DNA of 64,000 nt. Origin: Caballeronia insecticola. GTDB lineage: Bacteria > Pseudomonadota > Gammaproteobacteria > Burkholderiales > Burkholderiaceae. The stretch lies in contig NC_021289.1 of assembly GCF_000402035.1 (NCBI RefSeq), positions 186,001-250,000 on the forward strand. The letters run 5' to 3'. Position numbers and translations under genes: made by a program. Below, one piece after another: positions 52,412-61,522 of the stretch. A model generated the notes under the pieces. The model made no database searches, was not told the origin of the DNA, and worked only from the letters and a program-made list of their open reading frames with translations. The stretch's first letter is position 1. Each line of letters begins with the position of its first letter.

Positions 52412-53776
52412 ATGAAGAAAGAAACCGTATTCGATCTGATCGGCGTGGGCTTTGGACCGTCGAATCTGTCGCTCGCCGTGCGGCTCGCCGAAGAGAGCGC
52501 GACTTCGAACATGAAGCATTGCTTCATCGAACGGCAGCGCGAGTTCGGCTGGCATCGCGACATGCTGCTCGACGACTGCCGCATGCAGATTTCCTTCCTC
52601 AAGGATCTCGTCACCCAGCGCGATCCGACGAGCCGCTTCACGTTCATCAATTATCTGTTCGAGCGCGGACGCCTGAACGAATTCGTGAACCTGAAGAACT
52701 TCTATCCGACACGCGTCGAGTTTCACGACTATCTGAGCTGGGTCGCGCAGACCTTCGACGAGCGCGTGCACTACGGGCAATCCGTCACGGCCATCGAACC
52801 GGTGCTTGCAGCGAACGGCGATGTGAGCGCGTTGCGTGTGGTGTCGCAGGACGAGGACGGACGTGAATGGCGGCGCGTGACGAATGCGCTGTCCATCGGC
52901 GTCGGCGGTACGGCGCGTGTGCCGGAGCCGTTCGCATCGCTCGGGCCGCATAACGTGATCCATTCGTCGGCGTATCTGAGTTCGATCGAGCGCATCGCGG
53001 GCGATCAGCGCAGCGGCAAGAAGCGCATCGCGGTGATCGGCGCGGGACAGAGCGCGGCGGAAGTGTTCTCGGATATCGCGCGCCGCTTCCCGCATGTCGA
53101 TGCGACGCTCGTCATTCGTGCAAGCGCACTCAAGCCCGCCGACGACACGCCCTTCGTCAACGAGATTTTCAGCCCGGAATTTACGGACGTCATGTATGCG
53201 CAATCGGAGGACGGACGCCGCTCGCTGATGGAGCGTTTCCGCGATACGAACTACGCGGTGGTCGATCGTCCGCTGATCGAACAGATCTACGAAATGCTCT
53301 ATTTGCAGAAGGTTTCCGATGAAGCGCGGCATCGTTTGCTGGCGAACACGGTCATCGAAAACACTGCGCGCCGCGCAAACGGCGAGATCGAACTGACGAT
53401 GCGCGACGTGCTCAGCGGACACGCACACGCAGAGCGCTTCGACGCGCTGGTGCTCGCAACGGGCTATCGGCGAGATACGCACGTCGCGTTGCTGGATGGT
53501 CTCGCGCCACATCTCGGCGATGCGCTCGCGCAACGCAACGTGGGCCGCGATTATCGGCTCGTCACGCCGTCGAACTTCAAGGCGCGCATCTATCTACAAG
53601 GCTGCTGCGAAGACAGTCACGGTCTCTCCGACACGCTGCTATCCGTACTGGCCGTGCGTTCGGACGAGATCGCCGCGTCGCTTGCCGATGCGGGACAAGA
53701 GAACGCCGCCGCACAGCGCACGGCGGATGACAAGAAGACCGGGGTGAGCGGCGGCCGCGTGGCTATCGCTCTTTGA
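52412..53776 (+). CDS. pvdA: L-ornithine N5-monooxygenase (PvdA-like)
   Basis: The 454-residue flavoenzyme hydroxylates the side-chain nitrogen of ornithine, giving the hydroxamate precursor. It carries the FAD site DLIGVGFGPSNLSLAVRL, the NADPH site IAVIGAGQSAAEVFSDI and the C-terminal DALVLATGYRRD of the class. It supplies the two hydroxyornithines predicted for modules 1 and 4. It begins 13 bp after the NRPS stop, with CCAGGGA before the ATG, so it shares the NRPS transcript. Confidence 0.94.
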   Translation: MKKETVFDLIGVGFGPSNLSLAVRLAEESATSNMKHCFIERQREFGWHRDMLLDDCRMQISFLKDLVTQRDPTSRFTFINYLFERGRLNEFVNLKNFYPTRVEFHDYLSWVAQTFDERVHYGQSVTAIEPVLAANGDVSALRVVSQDEDGREWRRVTNALSIGVGGTARVPEPFASLGPHNVIHSSAYLSSIERIAGDQRSGKKRIAVIGAGQSAAEVFSDIARRFPHVDATLVIRASALKPADDTPFVNEIFSPEFTDVMYAQSEDGRRSLMERFRDTNYAVVDRPLIEQIYEMLYLQKVSDEARHRLLANTVIENTARRANGEIELTMRDVLSGHAHAERFDALVLATGYRRDTHVALLDGLAPHLGDALAQRNVGRDYRLVTPSNFKARIYLQGCCEDSHGLSDTLLSVLAVRSDEIAASLADAGQENAAAQRTADDKKTGVSGGRVAIAL

Positions 53777-53824
53777 CAAAGCAGCGGCATGAACGAAGCC
53801 GCATTGGGATTGGAGAGAAGAAGA

Positions 53825-56041
53825 ATGAAGTGGGGAAGAGGGACGACGCGCCGCACGCGCGTACGGCGCAGCGCGTTCGCGATGGCAACGATCGCGGCGT
53901 TCGGTCTGGCGGCGATGCATCATGCTCAGGCACAGGAGCAGCAACAACAGCAAGCACAGCAAGCCCAGCAAGCACAGGAAAGCACGCTGCCCGCGGTGCG
54001 CGTGAATGCAACGGCGGACAACGACGATACGGTCGGCCTCGTCGCGCGCAAGAGCCGCACCGGCACGAAGACCGACACGCCTATCGACGAGATTCCGCAA
54101 ACGATCAACGTCGTGACGTCGACGCAGATCGAGGAAACGGGCGCCACCAGCATCAACGAAGCCTTGCGATATATCCCGGGCTTTTCGTCGTATGGCGCGG
54201 ACGTGCGTTCCGACTGGTACTCGGCGTTGCGCGGCTTTACGCCGACCGTGTTCGTCGATGGCCTGCAGGTGCCCAACACGCTGAATCTGTCGAGCTGGCG
54301 CGTCGATCCGTACATGATCGACAGCATCACGATTCTGCGCGGACCGACTTCGGTGCTGTACGGACAAGGCGATCCGGGCGCGATCGTCGACGTGCAGAGC
54401 AAGCTTGCCGATGGCGGACGTTATCGCGAAGCCGGCGTGCAGATCGGCGACTATGCGCGCAAGCAGGTGCAGTTCGATATCGGCGACAAGATCGACAAGG
54501 ACGGAATATGGTCGTATCGCGTGCTCGCAGTGGGACGCGACGGCAATTCGCTGACGGGTCCGCACGCGGAGCAGCGCTTCGCGATTTCGCCATCGGTGCG
54601 CTGGCAGCCGAACGCGAATACGTCGCTGACGATTGCGGCGAGTTATCTGCAGGATTGGGGCGATGCATCGAACAATTTCCTGCCGGCGCAAGGCACGGTG
54701 CTGCCGAATCCGAACGGCAAGATATCGCCGGACCTGTACACGGGCGATCCGACCTACTCGTACTATCGCAAGAAGGAATGGTCGATCGGCTATCAGTTCG
54801 AGCACAAGTTCAACGACATCTGGACGTTCCGGCAAAACACGCGCTGGATGCATCTGTCGCTCGATAACGGCGCGGTGTGGGGCGGAGGGCTCGACGCGAG
54901 CGATCCGACCGAACAGACGCTCGCGCGCTATGCAGGCCTGTTTCAGCCGAACTACAGCCGCTTCGACATCGACAATCAGGCGCAGGCGCGCTTCGGGACG
55001 GGTCCGCTCGAACATACCGTGCTGCTCGGCTTCGAATACAACCGCCAGAACTCGACGGACAGTGAATGGCTCGCGCAGGCGCCGAGCCTGAACATGTACA
55101 ACCCGGTCTACACGCCGGTGTCGACCGCGATTTTCAGCGGCCCGGATTCCTTCGGCCAGACCAACACCCGCACGACGCTCGATTCGTTCGGCGTCTATGC
55201 GCAGGATCAGGTCAAGTGGAACCGCTGGATGCTGACCGTGGGCGCGCGCGAAGACTGGAGCAATACGAAGCAGGACGATATCGTCGGCGGCACGCAGCTC
55301 AAGCAGGACGACAGCGCGTTCACGGGCCGCGTCGGCCTCACGTATCTCGGCGATTACGGGCTTTCGCCGTACATCAGCTATTCGACGTCGTTCAATCCGA
55401 TCATCGGCGTGAGGATGGCCGATGGCGGGCTGCCCGCGCCGACGAAGGGCCGGCAGATCGAAGCGGGCCTGCGCTGGCAACCGGCGGGCAAGAATCTGAT
55501 GCTCGGCGCGGCGGTGTATCAGATCAACCAGAAGAACGTGCTCACGCCCGATCCGAACGATCCGACCGGAACGTTCTCCGTGCAGACCGGCGAAGTGCGT
55601 TCGCGCGGCATCGAACTGAGCGCGGTGGGCAACGTCACGCGCAATCTGTCGGTGATCGCGGCGTACGTCTATCAGGATGTGAAGAACATCAGCGCGAACG
55701 ACGACACGCTCGGCAAGTGGCCCGTATCGATTCCGCTGCCGCGTCAGATGGCATCGCTATGGGCGGACTGGACCTTCCATTCGGGACCGCTCGATGGCCT
55801 CGGCTTCGGCGGCGGCATTCGCTATCAAAGCGCGCTTGCGGGCGCGGCCGACAACTCGCTGCGCATCCCGAGCTACACGACATACGACGCGGCGGTTCAC
55901 TACGACATGCCGCACTGGCGCTTCGCGGTCAACGCGCAGAACATCTTCAATCGCACGTTCGTGAGCGGTTGCCAGTCGGATTCGGCCTGCTTCTATGGCA
56001 ATCCGCGCACGGTGATCGCAAGCGCCCGCTATAACTGGTGA
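53825..56041 (+). CDS. orbA: TonB-dependent ferric-siderophore outer-membrane receptor
   Basis: The 738-residue receptor has a signal peptide (cleavage near HAQAQE), a plug domain starting near residue 75 (DEIPQTINVVTSTQIEETGATSINEALRYIPG) and a 22-strand-type barrel ending in SARYNW with a terminal aromatic residue. There is no N-terminal signalling domain of the FpvA kind, which agrees with the missing anti-sigma factor. A glutamine tract lies just after the signal. It is probably the OrbA-like receptor for the product of this locus. I chose ATG 53825 because GGAG lies nine bases upstream and the signal peptide is complete; ATG 53789 is an alternative. Confidence 0.93.
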   Translation: MKWGRGTTRRTRVRRSAFAMATIAAFGLAAMHHAQAQEQQQQQAQQAQQAQESTLPAVRVNATADNDDTVGLVARKSRTGTKTDTPIDEIPQTINVVTSTQIEETGATSINEALRYIPGFSSYGADVRSDWYSALRGFTPTVFVDGLQVPNTLNLSSWRVDPYMIDSITILRGPTSVLYGQGDPGAIVDVQSKLADGGRYREAGVQIGDYARKQVQFDIGDKIDKDGIWSYRVLAVGRDGNSLTGPHAEQRFAISPSVRWQPNANTSLTIAASYLQDWGDASNNFLPAQGTVLPNPNGKISPDLYTGDPTYSYYRKKEWSIGYQFEHKFNDIWTFRQNTRWMHLSLDNGAVWGGGLDASDPTEQTLARYAGLFQPNYSRFDIDNQAQARFGTGPLEHTVLLGFEYNRQNSTDSEWLAQAPSLNMYNPVYTPVSTAIFSGPDSFGQTNTRTTLDSFGVYAQDQVKWNRWMLTVGAREDWSNTKQDDIVGGTQLKQDDSAFTGRVGLTYLGDYGLSPYISYSTSFNPIIGVRMADGGLPAPTKGRQIEAGLRWQPAGKNLMLGAAVYQINQKNVLTPDPNDPTGTFSVQTGEVRSRGIELSAVGNVTRNLSVIAAYVYQDVKNISANDDTLGKWPVSIPLPRQMASLWADWTFHSGPLDGLGFGGGIRYQSALAGAADNSLRIPSYTTYDAAVHYDMPHWRFAVNAQNIFNRTFVSGCQSDSACFYGNPRTVIASARYNW

Positions 56042-56048
56042 TGATCGC

Positions 56049-56071
56049 GGGCGGCGTCTCGCGCGCCGCCC
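56049..56071 (+). terminator. Hairpin between the receptor and formyltransferase genes
   Basis: GGGCGGCG (56049-56056) pairs perfectly with CGCCGCCC (56064-56071) across a seven-base loop, directly after the receptor stop. The following ATTTAT is not a proper T run. It could be a weak terminator, attenuator or mRNA-stability element that lowers expression of the next gene. Confidence 0.45.
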
Positions 56072-56090
56072 ATTTATCGAAGACGATTCA

Positions 56091-56936
56091 ATGACGAAGA
56101 CAAAACTGGTCTACATCATGTCCTTGCGCAACGCGGCGGCGGATCGCGCGGGACAGCATATCGAGTACAAGGGCGAGCGGCGCTACATGAAGTCGCCGCT
56201 CGAATATCTCGTCGAACGGCTGGGCGATTCGCCGCTCGGCGACATCTATTCGCTCGAAGGCGTGATCTACGACGATGACGAAGGCTCACCGAAAGATCGC
56301 GAGAAGCTCGCCGGATACGGCTTTCGCTACGAGCCGGGCGGACAGTGGATTCATCCGCCCGAACTCACGGTGCACGGCGTGCCTGTCACGAGTCTGCTGC
56401 ATGCAGTGCCATCTTCGTATCGACGGCTGCCGATAGATGCCGTCGCCGAACGTGCCGCGCAGAAGAGCGCGTTCGAGCGCCGCTTGCTCGACAAGCTGCA
56501 TGCGCTCGATGCCGACTTCGTTGTGCTCGATGGCCTGCTTGTGATTCTCGATGAACTGGTGCGGCCGGGCGCTGCGTTCGACCGGCGCATCGCGAACATT
56601 CATCCGGGCGTGACGCGGCTGGGCTCGCCGTTCGAACGGCGCGGCGCGTATGCGACGCTCGATGCGTTGTATGGCGCGCGAGGCCAGCGCGTCGCCGACT
56701 GGACCACGATGCGCATGGAGCCTGCGCCGCTCATCGACAGGACTGGCGCTTCGTTTCATTACGTCGATAACGGGATCGATTCCGGAGAGGTCATCTTCGA
56801 TGTGCTCGGCACGAGCATCGATCCCGCCGACACCATTCTCGAGCTGCGCTGGAACAACTTTCAGCGCAGCTTGTTTCCCGCGCTCGAAGGGGGACTTCTG
56901 GCCATGGCCGAAAGTTTTGCGAAGGAAGCGATCTAG
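56091..56936 (+). CDS. pvdF: N5-hydroxyornithine formyltransferase (PvdF-like)
   Basis: The 281-residue protein contains a formyl-transferase core: RIANIHPGVTRLGSPFERRGAYAT, with the Asn-x-His element of the 10-formyl-tetrahydrofolate enzymes. It also has the LVYIMSLRNAAADRAGQHI opening of PvdF. PvdF formylates N5-hydroxyornithine, and ornibactin and malleobactin carry formyl-hydroxyornithine at their fourth residue. It therefore supplies the building block for the terminal NRPS. It follows a hairpin after the receptor gene and has only a weak ribosome-binding site. Confidence 0.9.
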   Translation: MTKTKLVYIMSLRNAAADRAGQHIEYKGERRYMKSPLEYLVERLGDSPLGDIYSLEGVIYDDDEGSPKDREKLAGYGFRYEPGGQWIHPPELTVHGVPVTSLLHAVPSSYRRLPIDAVAERAAQKSAFERRLLDKLHALDADFVVLDGLLVILDELVRPGAAFDRRIANIHPGVTRLGSPFERRGAYATLDALYGARGQRVADWTTMRMEPAPLIDRTGASFHYVDNGIDSGEVIFDVLGTSIDPADTILELRWNNFQRSLFPALEGGLLAMAESFAKEAI

Positions 56937-56986
56937 TCGTTCCCTTCACCCGCGAGACACGTCAAAGACATGCCGGAGACTCACCG

Positions 56987-57946
56987 ATGAACATTCGTTT
57001 CGATCCCGAGGTCGCGGCCAGCGCCGCGCATCAACCCGACCGTGCTTTGCCTGCGTGGCATGCCGGCATGAAGCCCGACGCGCTGCTCGATGCGTTATGC
57101 GATGTCTACTGCAACGAACCCGAGCGACGCACGGCGACGCTTGCATTGCCACATGCGCCGGACGATCTGCATCGCGCGCAAGCGTTCGCGGCTCAGGCGC
57201 AGCACGAAAATCTGATCGATGAAGTCGCGCATCGCGATGGTCATTTGCTTTTGACGACATCGCGCAAGACGTTCTGGCAAAGCGCGCGGCCGTGGCTCAA
57301 AGCGCCCGCATCGAGCGAGACGTTGTTGAGCTTCGCGCAGACCAATGGCGTCACGCATCCGGTCAGACCGAAGAACGTGAAAGGCACGATCTACGAGCGC
57401 CATTTCCCGCAGATCGACATGACGTTCAGCCTGCGCACGGCCGACCCCGACGCCGACTCGCAAGTCTTCAGCGACTGGATGAACCTCGATCGTGTCGCGC
57501 ACTTCTGGGAGCAACGGGGCACGCGCGCCGAGCATGCAGCCTATCTCGCGGAACGTCGCGAAGACCCGCACATGCATCCGATGATCGGCTATTTCGACGA
57601 CAAGCCCTTCGGCTACTTCGAGTTCTACTGGGCGAAGGAAGACCGTCTCGGTCCGTTCTACGATGCGGGCGACTTCGATCGCGGCCTGCATCTGCTGATC
57701 GGCGATGCGCAGTTTCAGAGCGCGGGCAAGTTGCGCGCGTGGTGGAGCGGCGTGCTGCACTACATGTTCATCGACGATCCGCGCACGGAACGGCTCGTCG
57801 GCGAACCGCGCGTCGATCATGTGCGGCACATTGCCTACATGCATCGCATGGGCTTCTACACGCTCAAGGAATTCGACTTCCCGCACAAGCGCGCCGCGCT
57901 CACGGTCATGGAGCGCGAGAAGTTCTTCAACGACTTCCGCTTCTGA
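56987..57946 (+). CDS. IucB-like GNAT acyltransferase for hydroxyornithine (OrbK/OrbL-like)
   Basis: The 319-residue protein has a variable N-terminal part (1-140) and a C-terminal GNAT domain of the IucB/RhbD siderophore type, with WMNLDRVAHFWEQRGTR, YFEFYWAKEDRLGPFYDAGD, and VDHVRHIAYMHRMGFYTLKEFDF. Such enzymes acylate a hydroxylamine. It probably acylates the first hydroxyornithine, since the formyltransferase serves the fourth. The ornibactin locus has two such genes, OrbK and OrbL; only this one is visible here, so acyl length and regiochemistry are open. GGAG precedes the ATG. Confidence 0.87.
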   Translation: MNIRFDPEVAASAAHQPDRALPAWHAGMKPDALLDALCDVYCNEPERRTATLALPHAPDDLHRAQAFAAQAQHENLIDEVAHRDGHLLLTTSRKTFWQSARPWLKAPASSETLLSFAQTNGVTHPVRPKNVKGTIYERHFPQIDMTFSLRTADPDADSQVFSDWMNLDRVAHFWEQRGTRAEHAAYLAERREDPHMHPMIGYFDDKPFGYFEFYWAKEDRLGPFYDAGDFDRGLHLLIGDAQFQSAGKLRAWWSGVLHYMFIDDPRTERLVGEPRVDHVRHIAYMHRMGFYTLKEFDFPHKRAALTVMEREKFFNDFRF

Positions 57947-58016
57947 GCGCCGAAGGAGAAGGAAAGCAGGGCGGCTCTTATACTGGCGGCACCGCCCACA
58001 ACCTTCCCTTCGTCAC

Positions 58017-59156
58017 ATGGCCCTCATCAACTACATCACGCAGATTCAATTCGACTTCGGCGCAGTGCGCCTGCTTGCAAGCGAATGTGAACGCATCGGC
58101 ATTCGCCGTCCGCTGATCGTCACCGATGCCGGCATTCGCGCGGCCGGTCTCGTCGATACCGTGCTCGACGCGCTCGGCTCGTCCGCGCCGGTGCCCGTGT
58201 TCGACGCGACCCCGCCGAATCCGAACGAAGCCGCCGTGCGCGCCGCCGTCGCCATGTTCAAGGAGAACGCGTGCGACGGCGTGATCGCGGTGGGCGGCGG
58301 TTCGTCGATCGATCTCGCGAAAGGCGTCGCCGTCTGCGCGACTCACGATGGCCCGTTGCAAAGCTTCGCGGTGATCGAGGGCGGCTTGGCGCGTATCACG
58401 GCGAAGACCGCGCCTGTGATCGCGATTCCGACGACCGCGGGCACCGGCAGCGAAGTCGGCCGCGGTGCGATCCTGATTCTCGACGATGGCCGCAAGGTCG
58501 GCGTAATTTCTCCGCATGTCGTGCCGAAGGTCGCGATCTGCGATCCGGAACTCACGCTCGGCCTGCCGCCGATGCTCACCGCCGCGACCGGCATGGACGC
58601 CATCGCGCACTGTCTCGAAACCTTCATGGCGCCGGCGTTCAATCCGCCCGCCGACGGCATCGCGCTCGACGGCCTGTGGCGTGCGTGGCGTCACATCGAA
58701 GGCGCGACGCGCGACGGCTCCGACCGCGTCGCGCGCCTGAACATGATGAGCGCGTCGATGCAGGGCGCGCTCGCGTTCCAGAAGGGCCTCGGTTGCGTGC
58801 ACAGCCTGAGCCACTCGCTGGGCGGCATCAATCCGAAGCTGCATCACGGCACGCTCAACGCCATCTTTTTGCCTGCGGTGATCGCATTCAACGCCAGCGC
58901 GCCTTCGATGCAGCAGGAGGACAAACTCGGACGTCTCGCGCAGGCGATGGGCCTGGAATCCGGCGATGACGTCGGCCTCGCCGTGCGCGCGATGACCGCG
59001 ACGCTGGGCTTGCCGCGTGGTCTCGCGGAACTCGGCGTGACGCGCGAGCTGTTTCCGCGCATCGTCGCGGGAGCGCTTAAGGATCACAGTCATAAGACGA
59101 ATCCGCGCGAGGCGTCGAGCGCGGACTACGAGGCGATGCTGGAGGCGTCCATGTAA
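58017..59156 (+). CDS. Iron-containing (group III) alcohol dehydrogenase
   Basis: The 379-residue NAD(P)-dependent enzyme has the group III signatures: VIAVGGGSSIDLAKGVAVC, PTTAGTGSEVGRGAILI and metal ligands in MDAIAHCLETF, HSLSHSLGG and HHGTLNAIFLP. It oxidises or reduces an alcohol/aldehyde pair; the substrate is unknown. It follows the siderophore cluster on the same strand after 70 bp with no clear promoter, so it may be read through or unrelated. I see no sequence reason to place it in siderophore synthesis. Confidence 0.88.
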   Translation: MALINYITQIQFDFGAVRLLASECERIGIRRPLIVTDAGIRAAGLVDTVLDALGSSAPVPVFDATPPNPNEAAVRAAVAMFKENACDGVIAVGGGSSIDLAKGVAVCATHDGPLQSFAVIEGGLARITAKTAPVIAIPTTAGTGSEVGRGAILILDDGRKVGVISPHVVPKVAICDPELTLGLPPMLTAATGMDAIAHCLETFMAPAFNPPADGIALDGLWRAWRHIEGATRDGSDRVARLNMMSASMQGALAFQKGLGCVHSLSHSLGGINPKLHHGTLNAIFLPAVIAFNASAPSMQQEDKLGRLAQAMGLESGDDVGLAVRAMTATLGLPRGLAELGVTRELFPRIVAGALKDHSHKTNPREASSADYEAMLEASM

Positions 59157-59247
59157 ATCCGTTCCGAATCGGGGCCGGAGCGCAACGCCAGTAACGGCAG
59201 GCGATTTGCGGCATTGCAACACGAAACTAGGGGAAAACCCTTAAGTC

Positions 59248-59256
59248 TGTTACAAT
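59248..59256 (+). promoter_or_regulatory. Extended -10 promoter of the 68-residue protein gene
   Basis: TGTTACAAT contains the extended -10 TGN followed by TACAAT at 59251-59256. No good -35 lies at the right distance, which is tolerable with an extended -10. The gene starts 24 bases downstream. Confidence 0.6.
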
Positions 59257-59280
59257 GCCGCAAAGTTTGAGGATTAGATC

Positions 59281-59487
59281 ATGCGTCGCCGTTACGAAGT
59301 CATCGAAAAAGTCGCCTTTGCCCTGCTCACGCTGTCCGCCGTTGTGGACGCGAGCTACATCACCTGGGAAAAGCACCCCAATTTCCGCGAAAACGTCACG
59401 GAAATGGTGCGCATGAGTTCGGAACTGTCGCTGGCTAATCCGGGTATGGGCGAACCCACGCCGCTCGTTCCGATGGCGTTCAACTAA
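59281..59487 (+). CDS. Small protein of unknown function with one hydrophobic segment
   Basis: This 68-residue ORF reads MRRRYEVIEKVAFALLTLSA, then VVDASYITWEKHPNFRENVTE and a polar tail ending VPMAFN. The hydrophobic stretch could be a signal peptide or a membrane anchor. It has its own extended -10 promoter and a GAGGA near the start, and a hairpin after its stop. These boundaries make it a credible monocistronic gene even though I recognise no family. Confidence 0.75.
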   Translation: MRRRYEVIEKVAFALLTLSAVVDASYITWEKHPNFRENVTEMVRMSSELSLANPGMGEPTPLVPMAFN

Positions 59488-59501
59488 GCATAGAGTCTCA
59501 A

Positions 59502-59521
59502 GCGCGGACACTTCGCCGCGC
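59502..59521 (+). terminator. Probable terminator after the 68-residue protein gene
   Basis: GCGCGG (59502-59507) pairs with CCGCGC (59516-59521) over an eight-base loop; flanking AA and CTT lengthen the stem. TTTCCTT follows, giving a modest T-rich tail. Confidence 0.55.
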
Positions 59522-59619
59522 GCTTTCCTTCCGGGCGCATAAAGGTTATTCGGCCCGACGCCGCACGGCGCGCGCAGGCTGCTTTATGCTGGCGGCTTCC
59601 CAAGCCGCCGTTGCCCAGC

Positions 59620-60540
59620 ATGTCTTCCGCTCTCCATTCCGACGCCGCTCTCGGCTATCAGATCCGCAGCTTCGCCCGCGCGATCGGCCAGATCGTGCTC
59701 CAGCGCAACGCCGCCACCGGCGCGCTGCTGTTTCTCGCCGTGCTCGCGGCAAGCCCGCGTCTCGCGTGCGGTTTGCTGATCGGCACGCTGACGGGCAATG
59801 TCATCAGCGTCATCCTCGACGATGCCGACGCCCCCGCCTTCCGCGACGACCTCTACGGCTTCAACGGCGCGCTTGCCGCGCTCGCGGCGTTCGCGTTCAT
59901 CGGCGATACATCGCAGGCTGCCGCTGTCGCGATCGTCGCGGCGATGGGCGCGACCTTCCTCGCCCACAAACTCATGCGCGTGCTCGCGCGCCATGCATTG
60001 CCGACGTTTTCCAGCCCGGCGATCATCGTGACCTGGTGCTGGCTGCCGCTGTTCGCCGATCGCGGCGACACGGGCGCGATTCCGCCGGTCGCCGCCGGCA
60101 TCGTGGCGATGCTGCAGGCCGCGTTCGCGGGCCTCGCGCCGATCACCTTCGCGACCGGCGCGCTCGCGGGCGGGCTGATTGCGCTCGGCTTGTTCGCGTC
60201 GCGGCCATCGCAGGCGGGCTGGGCGCTCGCCGGCAGCGCGCTCGGCGCGACCTTGCACGGTCTGGGCGGCGCGAGCGATGTCGTCGTGCTCTCGGGCGCG
60301 TGCGGTTTCAACGCGGCGCTTGCCGCGCTGGCGTGCGCGCCGCTCGGCAGGCGTTATGCGCTGGCTGGCATCGTCGCGGCCGTTTTGATCGAACGCTTGA
60401 TGGATTGTCTGGGCATTGCCGCGCTGACCGCGCCCTTCGTGCTGGCCTCGTGGGCGATGATCGTCGTCCGGCGGCGCATGTCGGGCGCATCGGGCGCATC
60501 GAAACAAGGAGAATCGCATGTCGTTCACCCACACGCCTGA
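59620..60540 (+). CDS. Urea transporter (UT family)
   Basis: The 306-residue membrane protein has about ten hydrophobic segments and two family motifs: LYGFNGALAALAAFAF in the first half and GFNAALAALACAPLGRR in the second, the internal repeat of urea channels. It also has LPTFSSPAIIVTWCW, a typical UT segment. It would let urea or a small amide cross the inner membrane. No urease genes lie nearby. A poor ribosome-binding site precedes ATG 59620, and a TTG at 59611 is possible. Its end overlaps the aldolase gene by 23 bp. Confidence 0.85.
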   Translation: MSSALHSDAALGYQIRSFARAIGQIVLQRNAATGALLFLAVLAASPRLACGLLIGTLTGNVISVILDDADAPAFRDDLYGFNGALAALAAFAFIGDTSQAAAVAIVAAMGATFLAHKLMRVLARHALPTFSSPAIIVTWCWLPLFADRGDTGAIPPVAAGIVAMLQAAFAGLAPITFATGALAGGLIALGLFASRPSQAGWALAGSALGATLHGLGGASDVVVLSGACGFNAALAALACAPLGRRYALAGIVAAVLIERLMDCLGIAALTAPFVLASWAMIVVRRRMSGASGASKQGESHVVHPHA

Positions 60541-61294
60541 GCGCCGGATCGCGGAGAGCGGGCCGCGCTCGGCGGCCGAGCAGGCCACGCGCGTCGATCT
60601 TGCCGCGGCCTATCGCCTGGTCGCGCTCAACGGCTGGGACGATGTCGTGTACACGCACATTTCCGCGAGCGTGCCGGACGAGCCGGGGCGCTTTCTGATC
60701 AATCCGTTCGGGCTTTCGTTCGATGAAGTCACGGCGTCGAATCTCGTGAAGATCGACATCGACGGCAATGTGATCGGCGAGAGCGCGCATCCGGTCAACG
60801 CAACCGGCTTCGCCTTGCATGCGGCGGTGCACGCCGCACGTGACGATGCCGCGTGCGTGATGCATCTGCATGTACGCGAGGCGATCGCCGTATCGGCGCA
60901 GCCGCACGGTTTGCTGCCCGGCTCGCAGCACGCGATGCGCTTTCACGGCCATCTCGCGTATCACGATTACGAAGGCCTCGCGTTCTCACGCGCGGAAGGC
61001 GAGCGGCTGGTGCACAGCCTCGGCGCGCATCGCGCGATGCTCTTGCGCAACCACGGTCCGCTCACGCTCGGGCGCACGATCGCCGAGGCTTACGTGCTGA
61101 TGGATATGCTCGTCAAGGCATGCGATATTCAGCTTCGCGCGCTCGCGGGCGTGAGCAAGATGATCGTGCCGACGCCGGACGTCGTCACGCGCACTGCGGC
61201 GCAATTGCACGATGACGACGCTGTTGAAGGCGCGCTCGAATGGCCTGCGCTGTTGCGCAAGCTCGATCGCATCGATGCGTCTTATCGCGACTGA
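60518..61294 (+). CDS. Class II aldolase/adducin family protein
   Basis: This 258-residue protein has the class II aldolase fold. The metal site shows in CVMHLHVRE, with another histidine in MLLRNHGPLTLGRTIAEA, and HISASVPDEPGRFLINPFG marks the start. Members include fuculose- and ribulose-phosphate aldolases as well as decarboxylases and adducin-like proteins with no known reaction; this variant resembles the uncharacterised bacterial group. AAGGAG lies six bases before the ATG. It overlaps the transporter gene and is followed by a tautomerase gene 38 bp later. Confidence 0.85.
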   Translation: MSFTHTPERRIAESGPRSAAEQATRVDLAAAYRLVALNGWDDVVYTHISASVPDEPGRFLINPFGLSFDEVTASNLVKIDIDGNVIGESAHPVNATGFALHAAVHAARDDAACVMHLHVREAIAVSAQPHGLLPGSQHAMRFHGHLAYHDYEGLAFSRAEGERLVHSLGAHRAMLLRNHGPLTLGRTIAEAYVLMDMLVKACDIQLRALAGVSKMIVPTPDVVTRTAAQLHDDDAVEGALEWPALLRKLDRIDASYRD

Positions 61295-61332
61295 ACGCGC
61301 GACTAAATTCAACTCGACAGGAGATCAACGGC

Positions 61333-61518
61333 ATGCCGACATTCAACATTCAGCTTTTCGAAGGCCGCACGGCGGAGGAGAAGCGCAAGTTCGTCGAGGC
61401 GATCACGCGCACGACGTGCGAGACGCTCGGCTGCGAGCCGGGCTCGGTGGACATCATCCTGACGGATGTGAAGCGCGAGAACTGGGCGACCGCGGGCAAG
61501 CTCTGGTCGGAGCAGTGA
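61333..61518 (+). CDS. 4-oxalocrotonate tautomerase family protein
   Basis: The 61-residue protein starts MPTFNIQLFEGRTAEEKRK, so after Met removal the conserved catalytic Pro-1 is exposed. TRTTCETLGCEPGSVDIILTD and a final WATAGKLW follow. The size and layout match the 4-OT family, small hexameric enol-keto isomerases. CAGGAGA precedes the ATG. Placed after an aldolase, it may tautomerise the aldolase product or substrate; this is inference. Confidence 0.88.
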   Translation: MPTFNIQLFEGRTAEEKRKFVEAITRTTCETLGCEPGSVDIILTDVKRENWATAGKLWSEQ

Positions 61519-61522
61519 AGCG

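Noticed and set aside
29744..57946. A pyoverdine locus
   Set aside because: PvdA, PvdE and PvdF relatives are present, but there are only four modules, no chromophore genes and an Asp/Ser/hydroxyOrn code, which is the ornibactin/malleobactin type.
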